Of a stretch of 64,000 nt of DNA, positions 58,907 to 64,000 are shown in pieces; the stretch's first letter is position 1; every line of letters begins with the position of its first letter. A program made the translations under genes and the position numbers. Source of the stretch: Fragum whitleyi (lineage: Eukaryota; Mollusca; Bivalvia; Cardiida; Cardiidae); NCBI GenBank assembly GCA_948146395.1, contig OX411543.1, positions 72,282,948-72,346,947 on the forward strand, in the 5' to 3' direction. Under the pieces are notes generated by a model. The model was not told where the DNA came from. It worked only from the letters and a program-made list of their open reading frames with translations, and did not search any database.

Positions 58907-59161
58907 GTGCATATATATGTATGTGTATATGCGTGTATGTGTATGTATGTGTATGCGTATGTATGTATGTATGTGTGTGTGTATATGCATGTGTATATGT
59001 GCACATTTACATCCGTGTATGTGAATAAATATGAATATAAGTTAAAAGAAATTTGTATGATATTAATAATGATGTAAATGTATTTCTCAATGTACCTATT
59101 TGTAAATGTAACATTTGTTGTTTGTAACTTGCATGGGCCGGTGGCCTTTAAGCAAATAAAG
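58288..59161 (+). other. LINE 3' UTR with TA/TG low-complexity stretch
   Basis: Non-coding. Positions 58860-59030 are (TA)n/(TGTA)n-like microsatellite. The Tyr/Val/Cys-rich 83-codon ORF at 58826 is produced by it. The UTR ends 'aagcaaataaagattg', with an AATAAA-type signal. Confidence 0.6.
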
Positions 59162-59213
59162 ATTGTATTGTATTGTATTGTATTGTATTGTATTGTATTG
59201 TATTGTATTGTAT
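59162..59213 (+). repeat. (TATTG)n tail of the LINE
   Basis: A pentanucleotide run of about ten units directly follows the poly(A)-signal-like hexamer, as in LINEs that end in short tandem repeats instead of poly(A). Confidence 0.85.
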
Positions 59214-59221
59214 TACTTATA

Positions 59222-60370
59222 AAATGTTGAAAAATTGTTTGTCATTTTCCCTTCTAGGATATATTTCGACGAACTTTCGACGGCAATAAATTCGACGAAA
59301 CGTCGGTCACGACAAAACGTCTTTTTCGACAATTTTCCGGATTCGACGAAATGTCGTAATCATATTCTGCAAATAAATAATTTACTACGCATGGGAAGCA
59401 TTTTTTACATACAAACTGTATATTTATATAACTTCTCGAATGCTTGAGCGAACCACAAACAGAAACCAGAGAGGCATTTCATAGTGTTAATTCACGTTTT
59501 TTGGGGCGTAAACATTTGTACAGACCCCAAAAATAGCTTCGCACTCGGGCGTATGAGCATTTTGAGGGTCCTTTTGCAAATCTTAACGCCCGAAAAAACG
59601 TGAATTAACGCTATTATTGCATAAAAAGATAGATAAGAGTATAAATTCAATCAAAAATTGCGAAATAATTTCATAGAAACGATATAAAACCAGTTACAAA
59701 CCTACTTAAATGCCGTCATGTATTACCGTCCATCTTGTTTATACCGACGTTGCTTGGTGAACTTATGACGTCACACAATTTAACACGGGATTTAGAGCAA
59801 CGTCTTTAGGTATGATCTATAGTAATGTTACAACGAGAAAATGAAAGTGTATAGGCTCTGACTTAAAATATTTAAGTGAAAAAAGCCGGGCGTTAACGAC
59901 ACGTGAATTCACTGATTCATCCACGTTTTCTCCAATTAACGCCCGGGTTTTATCCGTTAACGTATACCTTTAACGACCCGAAAACATACATACCCATTAC
60001 AAGACATCATTTTTATACCGGGTCCTAGTTCAATGAAAAGGTAAATAACAATGACTTGCAAATTTGAATTAAAGTGCATATTTCGCATTGAATTGCAAAA
60101 AAATCTGAGATTGACATAATATGTGAGTAAAATTAAGGCATCGTTCGGCCCTAAATCATAGACGACGTGTTGGATTCACTACCGTAGAATGAATGGGATA
60201 TAAAGGGTATTTTTCGAAGAGTCGAATCGACAAAACTGTAAAAACCCTTTTGTATTGGTACAATTTACTTCCTGGTTTATAGATATAAATCATGTTTGAT
60301 TCACACGACTGAATATTAGTATCACGACTTTAATATTCATTGTATATGTTTTATTTTGGTACTTTAATTT
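59222..60370. repeat. Intergenic stretch with foldback elements
   Basis: Positions 59255-59355 repeat 'ttcgacgaaa.gtcg' several times. Positions 59478-59620 are a hairpin element with arms GTTAATTCACGTTTTTTGGG and the complement of GTTAATTCACGTTTTTTCGG. Positions 59885-59960 carry a further 'gggcgttaacg' palindrome pair. No gene is seen. Confidence 0.55.
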
Positions 60371-60377
60371 TATAAAG
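60371..60377 (+). promoter_or_regulatory. Candidate TATA box
   Basis: TATAAAG lies 31 bp upstream of the ATG at 60402. If used, the 5' UTR would be only a few bases long, so a more distant promoter is also possible. Confidence 0.3.
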
Positions 60378-60401
60378 AATAAATCTTCCGTTTTCTGTAA
60401 A

Positions 60402-60457
60402 ATGTTTATATGGTTTACCGGTCTGCTGATATTTGCAAGTATCACCGTAGGCTTTGG
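60402..60457 (+). CDS. First exon of a second gene: signal peptide
   Basis: The ATG at 60402 opens a reading frame of 18 codons plus two bases, ended by a strong donor (GG|GTAAGT). The peptide MFIWFTGLLIFASITVGF is a typical signal sequence: very short N-region, hydrophobic core, small residues at the end. Joined in phase 2 to the exon at 63867, the split codon is GGT (Gly). The product should enter the secretory pathway. It is not an exon of the upstream chitin-binding gene, whose stop is at 45161, and its phase differs. I do not recognise the family. Confidence 0.6.
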
Positions 60458-60678
60458 GTAAGTTTTATTTTATTCAAGAGAATTAGAGAATAAAATCTTG
60501 ATTCATTGTGGACAAGAAACAAAACACCCAATCACACCTATTGAACTTAAGACTATATCACACTGTGTGAAACGAGCAAAGGAGATTCATTCATAAGGGA
60601 CGATAATGTTTTAAATATAGTTTCATACCTATATGAATAAAAAATATAACTCCATTTGTTTTAATTTGACTCTCTTAA

Positions 60679-60835
60679 GGTAGTGGACCCGTAATAGTTC
60701 AGCACTGTTTAAGATGTAATGAACTTTAAAAGTGTTAACCGAGGCTTCCTAATGATCTTCATTAGGACACCTCGGTCAACATTGTGAAAGATCATACGTT
60801 CCGAAACTTTGCGGAACTATTACGGGTCTACTACT
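60679..60835. mobile_element. 157-bp TTAA-flanked MITE
   Basis: The left end is GGTAGTGGACCCGTAATAGT and the right end is the complement of AGTAGTAGACCCGTAATAGT. TTAA lies outside both ends (60675-60678 and 60836-60839). The central palindrome is ACCGAGGC.TCCTAATGA/TCATTAGGACACCTCGGT. It lies in intron 1 of the second gene. Confidence 0.72.
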
Positions 60836-61097
60836 TTAAGTAAAAACAAATGAAATTTATGCCAATGAAACGATGTGTGTGCAGGAATTGTGTCAAAACG
60901 ATGCGTAGCTAAGGGAGAAACGATGTCCTGACCTGACCAATCATATACTGGCTGTGATGCATCTACCTGTCCAGTTTGCTTTGTGCGCTCGGGACTAAAT
61001 AGTGTATTGTTTTGATGCTATTGCATGATTTTATTTAAAAACGATGTTGTTATGGCGGACAGAGTAAATAAAAGGCCGCTATTCTTGGAAGCTATCC

Positions 61098-61345
61098 AGG
61101 GGCCCGTTTTACTAAACGTCTTAAGAAAAAATGATCGTAAGTCAAAATCACAAATCGTACCTGGTGTTTTCATTCATTGATAGATTCTGCCTTGCAATAT
61201 CTCATCGGAATCGTCTTTAAGAGACGATTCCAATGAGGTGGTGCACGGCAGAATTTCACATTTAATTGCTTATCTAGATGCAACTTTGATTTTTGACTTA
61301 CGCAAAATATGATCGTAAGATGTTTAGTAAAACAGGCTCCAGGAC
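61098..61345 (+). mobile_element. MITE family H
   Basis: The inverted ends are GGGGCCCGTTTTACTAAACG and the complement of GTTTAGTAAAACAGGCTCCA. The centre is ATCTCATCGGAATCGTC and its complement. It is homologous to 20936-21186. Confidence 0.7.
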
Positions 61346-61719
61346 CTTTAACATGATTACTTTGTATAGTTGGCTTGAGCCGATGATCTTTAGCACATTT
61401 GGTCGGCGTTTGTGGCGGATTTTTTGCCCAGATAAACTCCATACTGTAGTAAAATATTTTGACCTTAGTACATATGAATTTTCCCACATTTGATCTTAGT
61501 ATGTACCCATGAATGTATTTCTGGAATTTCGCAATTCAGTAACACAAATGGGATATGTCAGTTTGAGACATGTTTCATGAAGGATCTTTTTGCCCAAGCT
61601 TACAAAACCGCTACGAAATATATTATTTGTTCATATAGTAAAGTAGTGAATATGTATTTTTGACAATTAAACGCCACTTTTAACAATATTTCGTCCATAT
61701 CACTGCGGATGGAGCTACC

Positions 61720-61830
61720 AACAACGTTTCCCTGATATTTCTCACACCAGTACTACTATTACATCCTTTTCTAGCCTACAGCTGCTATCCCACTTAGGTC
61801 TACGACTTAACATCCATTGGTTGGAGGCAA
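61720..61830 (-). mobile_element. SINE fragment, reverse
   Basis: The complement shows 'atttctcacaccagtactac', 'acagctgctatcccactta' and 'catccattggttggaggca'. It forms an inverted pair with the SINE at 62000-62275. Confidence 0.6.
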
Positions 61831-61869
61831 ATGCCGAAAGTCACAAAGCGTAACGACCCAAAGGCTTAT

Positions 61870-61975
61870 AGTAAGTTCATATATCGAAGGCTCAATGCAA
61901 GACTATACTAAGTGTCCATTGTACTCAGCACTGTCTTGTGTTGAGCCCTCGATGTGCTCATCTAAAAATGTAGTT
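61870..61975 (+). repeat. Small foldback, copy 1
   Basis: 'ggctcaatgcaagac' pairs with 'gtcttgtgttgagcc', and 'atcga' with 'tcgat'. A second copy in the same orientation lies at 62280-62385, and the SINE sits between them. Confidence 0.5.
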
Positions 61976-61999
61976 ATGGTTGGGCTCGAACACTGTCTT

Positions 62000-62275
62000 G
62001 ATATTTACATAAAGGCATTGCAGGTTTCTAACTCGAAGTACGTCCCGGGTTTTATACCGACGGCGGCCCTCTCCCTTTCACAATATTTGTCTTACAACAA
62101 TGGGTTGACAAACGTAGACCTATGTGGGATAGCAGTTGGATGCTAGAAAAGGATGTAATGGTAGTACTGGTATGAGAGATATCAGGAATCCATTGTTAGC
62201 TGCTCAAGCCTCTGCGATATAACTGAAAGATAGTTGAAAGTGGCGTTAAATCCGCTTCATTCAAACAAAAACAAT
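62000..62275 (+). mobile_element. SINE, degenerate copy
   Basis: The body is 'ttacaacaatgggttgacaa', 'gtgggatagcagttggatgc' and 'atgtaatggtagtactggta'. The tail is 'gcgatataactgaaag' and 'tggcgttaaatcc'. Confidence 0.65.
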
Positions 62276-62279
62276 CGAA

Positions 62280-62385
62280 GTGATTATATCGAGGAACCAG
62301 CGCAAGACTGTACTAAGTATTCGTATATTATATAGACACTTAATATTGCCTTGCGCTGAACCCTCGATATGCTCATCTAAGAAAA
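62280..62385 (+). repeat. Small foldback, copy 2
   Basis: 'cagcgcaagactgtactaag' pairs with the complement in 'aatattgccttgcgctga', and the ends read tatcgagg/ccctcgata. Confidence 0.5.
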
Positions 62386-63194
62386 TGTAGCTCGAACAAT
62401 TCAGATTCACTGAAGGGTAGGGCAGGTTCCCATCTCGGTGATTAAACTACTCGGTCTGGTCTAGTAGAATGAAAAAAAACGCTGTTCGTTTTTACCCGTT
62501 TTTACCGATTTCGCAGCGTTTTGAGTGATTGGAGTGAGCCGAGTTTTTATCTGTTTTAGATGACGAGTTTAATAAATTCTGTATTTTATGAGCACAAATT
62601 TTATATTCTGTTTATAATATGACCCGAATTTTAGCGAAAAATCGTCAAAATTCTTGAAATTCAACGTTTCAATTTTCCGCGAAACTTATAACGCCGTTTA
62701 AATAATGACGTCACAAAACGTAGATTATGACGTCATTTACGCAGTTACAAAGTAGCGATGCTATTCGCTCTGAGCTTATTTGCATAGTTATTCCACTAGT
62801 GTAATAACACCCGTGTAATATCAAAATATTCAATGGGATTATTTCACTCCGGCGACGTAGGTCATATTATAATGTAATGCATCAGATGGATTTTTTGTTG
62901 ATTGGGGTTTAACTATACTTTTGTCATCATTGCATTTATATCGCTTAGGCTGGAGCACCTACCCATGGTGATCTGTGTTTCACACCAGTACTACAGCAAA
63001 ATTTCATTAAAGCCGTGCACCATCCGTTCGGCCCAATTAGGTGTACCAAATATCAAACACCAAATGATGGGATATAAATGACTGCAGGGTCACACTGACT
63101 TTGTCAAATGGCGGATGGAAGTTGACAGAGCAGGGGTTTTAACTCCCAAATCCGGGATTGACACCCCAATTCTTAACCGTGAGCGCTAACGGGT
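62386..63194. other. Intron 1 of the second gene, mostly unassigned
   Basis: A reverse SINE scrap is visible at 62945-62995 (ggagcacctacccatggtga...ttcacaccagtactac). Nothing else is recognised. Confidence 0.35.
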
Positions 63195-63295
63195 CTCGGC
63201 GCATCAGTTGGAGCGGTAAGCGAGTGATGAAGAATGGTTTTAATGGAAGCGAATGTCAATTTTACGATGTCTTTAACTGCGACTGACCTGTCACT
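63195..63295 (+). mobile_element. MITE family M1, right-arm fragment
   Basis: 'ggagcggtaagcgagtgatg' and 'tgtcaattttacgatgtctt' match the M1 right end. Confidence 0.45.
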
Positions 63296-63511
63296 GACCA
63301 TATGAACGATCGGTTCAAATTGCATTATGGCATCATAAGAAGGCTTTTAAGGGTCTTGGGGTTTCTTTGCGTAGAATTCCACAAAAGATTAAACGAGAAC
63401 ATACTTACAACGGAATTAATACGCCCTCCTTATTTTTATCATAAGGCTACACCAGTGTTAATTGTCGTTGCTCCTACAATATTATAAACGCTATTATAAA
63501 CGCTATTTCGA

Positions 63512-63581
63512 TGGCTCGGCGCGAAACAGTTGTAACTGCCTATATGTTTATAGGCTGTTACAACTGTTTCGCGCTGAGCCA
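63512..63581. repeat. 33-bp-stem hairpin
   Basis: The arm at 63512-63544 (tggctcggcgcgaaacagtt...) pairs with 63549-63581 (...aactgtttcgcgctgagcca) around a 4-base loop. One position is a G-U-compatible change and one a mismatch. Confidence 0.8.
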
Positions 63582-63866
63582 GCGATTTGGTTTCAATATG
63601 TCCTAAACTGATTGATTTTAAACTGAAAACACACGCTGGTTTCATTTTCGTGAAAGAAAACTTTTAAAATAGCCATCATATCTAAGGATATCTATTTTCC
63701 CCTGTATAGTAAATGTATCGCTCATTTCCATCCATTATTCCGAGTCTACATAAGTCTGTTTGTCTTTTAATTGTAAACAAAAAAGGGCCAAAATTAAGTA
63801 TTCATTTTTTCAATTATTTTCATGTTTACGGAAAATTGAACAAACTTAATGATATTTCATTTTCAG

Positions 63867-64000
63867 TGAACTTCCTCGGGGCGTGTGCAAAGATTATATT
63901 CACAAAGAATGTAAATGCTACCAGAACATCAATACTCCAGGCTTGTCACGGTACAGGGAAAATATCAAGTTTTATTTTCATATTTCTGCATTACTTGTAG
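63867..64000 (+). CDS. Second exon of the second gene (partial, Cys-containing)
   Basis: The acceptor is a T-rich tract then TTTTCAG at 63866. Continuing the frame of the signal exon (GG|T) gives a mature start G-E-L-P-R-G-V-C-K-D-Y, with further cysteines in E-C-K-C-Y, and stays open to the window end. The exon may end earlier at a donor such as GGTACA (63949) or run past 64000. Three closely set cysteines after a signal peptide suggest a small secreted disulfide-containing protein. No family is recognised and I assign no function. The other open frame here, starting at 63713, reads across the acceptor and is less likely. Confidence 0.5.

Larger units (their letters stand above)
51741..59213 (+). 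mobile_element. Non-LTR retrotransposon (LINE), near full length
   Basis: It has a 5' UTR, ORF1 (51868-53076), ORF2 remains (53077-58287), a 3' UTR and an AATAAAGATTG-(TATTG)n tail. The 8-bp TACTTATA at 51733-51740 recurs at 59214-59221 directly after the tail, a plausible target-site duplication. ORF2 combines an APE endonuclease and a reverse transcriptase. The clade (L1/Tx1-like or CR1/L2-like) is not settled from sight. Confidence 0.82.

Noticed and set aside
58826..59077. 83-codon Tyr/Val/Cys-rich ORF
   Set aside because: Translation of a TA/TG microsatellite in the LINE 3' UTR.
61817..62146. 109-codon Cys-containing ORF that might be an exon
   Set aside because: It spans a foldback repeat and a SINE. 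The same sequences elsewhere are non-coding.
63713..64000. 95-codon ORF open to the window end
   Set aside because: Its first half runs through the T-rich acceptor region and has no recognisable feature. The frame set by the upstream signal exon fits the acceptor at 63866 better, although this is not proven.

Overview
This window looks like animal nuclear DNA, most likely from a bivalve or a related mollusc. It is AT-rich. Coding sequence comes as short exons bounded by GT/AG splice sites, and most of the rest is transposon debris. A dispersed repeat ending in the 'gcgatataactgaaa...gcggcgttaaa' tail, which I associate with bivalve SINEs, occurs in several copies. There are no bacterial operons, rRNA genes or convincing functional tRNA genes. 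The species call is inference.

1-45.2 kb holds the 3' part of one large plus-strand gene. I recognise ten exons: 3-194, 5524-5715, 11372-11563, 14301-14417, 19212-19436, 23689-23820, 32771-32995, 40911-41087, 42890-43138 and 44956-45161. Every junction between them is phase 1, and together they read through 635 codons to a stop. They encode five six-cysteine chitin-binding (peritrophin-A/CBM14) modules, three low-complexity Gly/Ser/Gln linker exons, and a C-terminal pair of cysteine-rich modules ending in a V-x-V-x-K-G-C-R motif (DUF3011-like). The product is probably a secreted, modular chitin-binding protein. Its 5' end and signal peptide lie upstream of the window.

The CBM14-plus-Gly/Ser-linker exon pair occurs twice because about 7.6 kb (16.3-23.9 kb, copy A) and 14.7 kb (26.4-41.2 kb, copy B) are ancient tandem duplicates. 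Copy B is longer because large terminal-inverted-repeat (TIR) elements landed in it, including a 5.4 kb TTAA-flanked element and a 4.3 kb element. Copy A gained a different set of insertions. The duplicates therefore serve as empty-site controls for each other.

45.2-60.4 kb is intergenic. A three-level nest of TIR elements (48.1-51.7 kb) is followed by a near full-length non-LTR retrotransposon (51.74-59.21 kb, probable 8-bp target duplication). Its ORF1 is intact and carries a predicted membrane segment and a 2A-type ribosome-skipping motif upstream of a coiled coil. Its ORF2 (endonuclease, reverse transcriptase, Cys-rich tail) follows in the same frame after one stop codon, is broken by frameshifts, and is split by a 1.86 kb insertion.

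60.4-64 kb holds the start of a second plus-strand gene: a signal-peptide exon (60402-60457) and a cysteine-containing second exon running off the window end. A Tc1-type transposon with one frameshift in its transposase lies at 2.8-4.4 kb. Many foldback/MITE families, three leader-plus-array satellites, minisatellites and microsatellites fill the introns.
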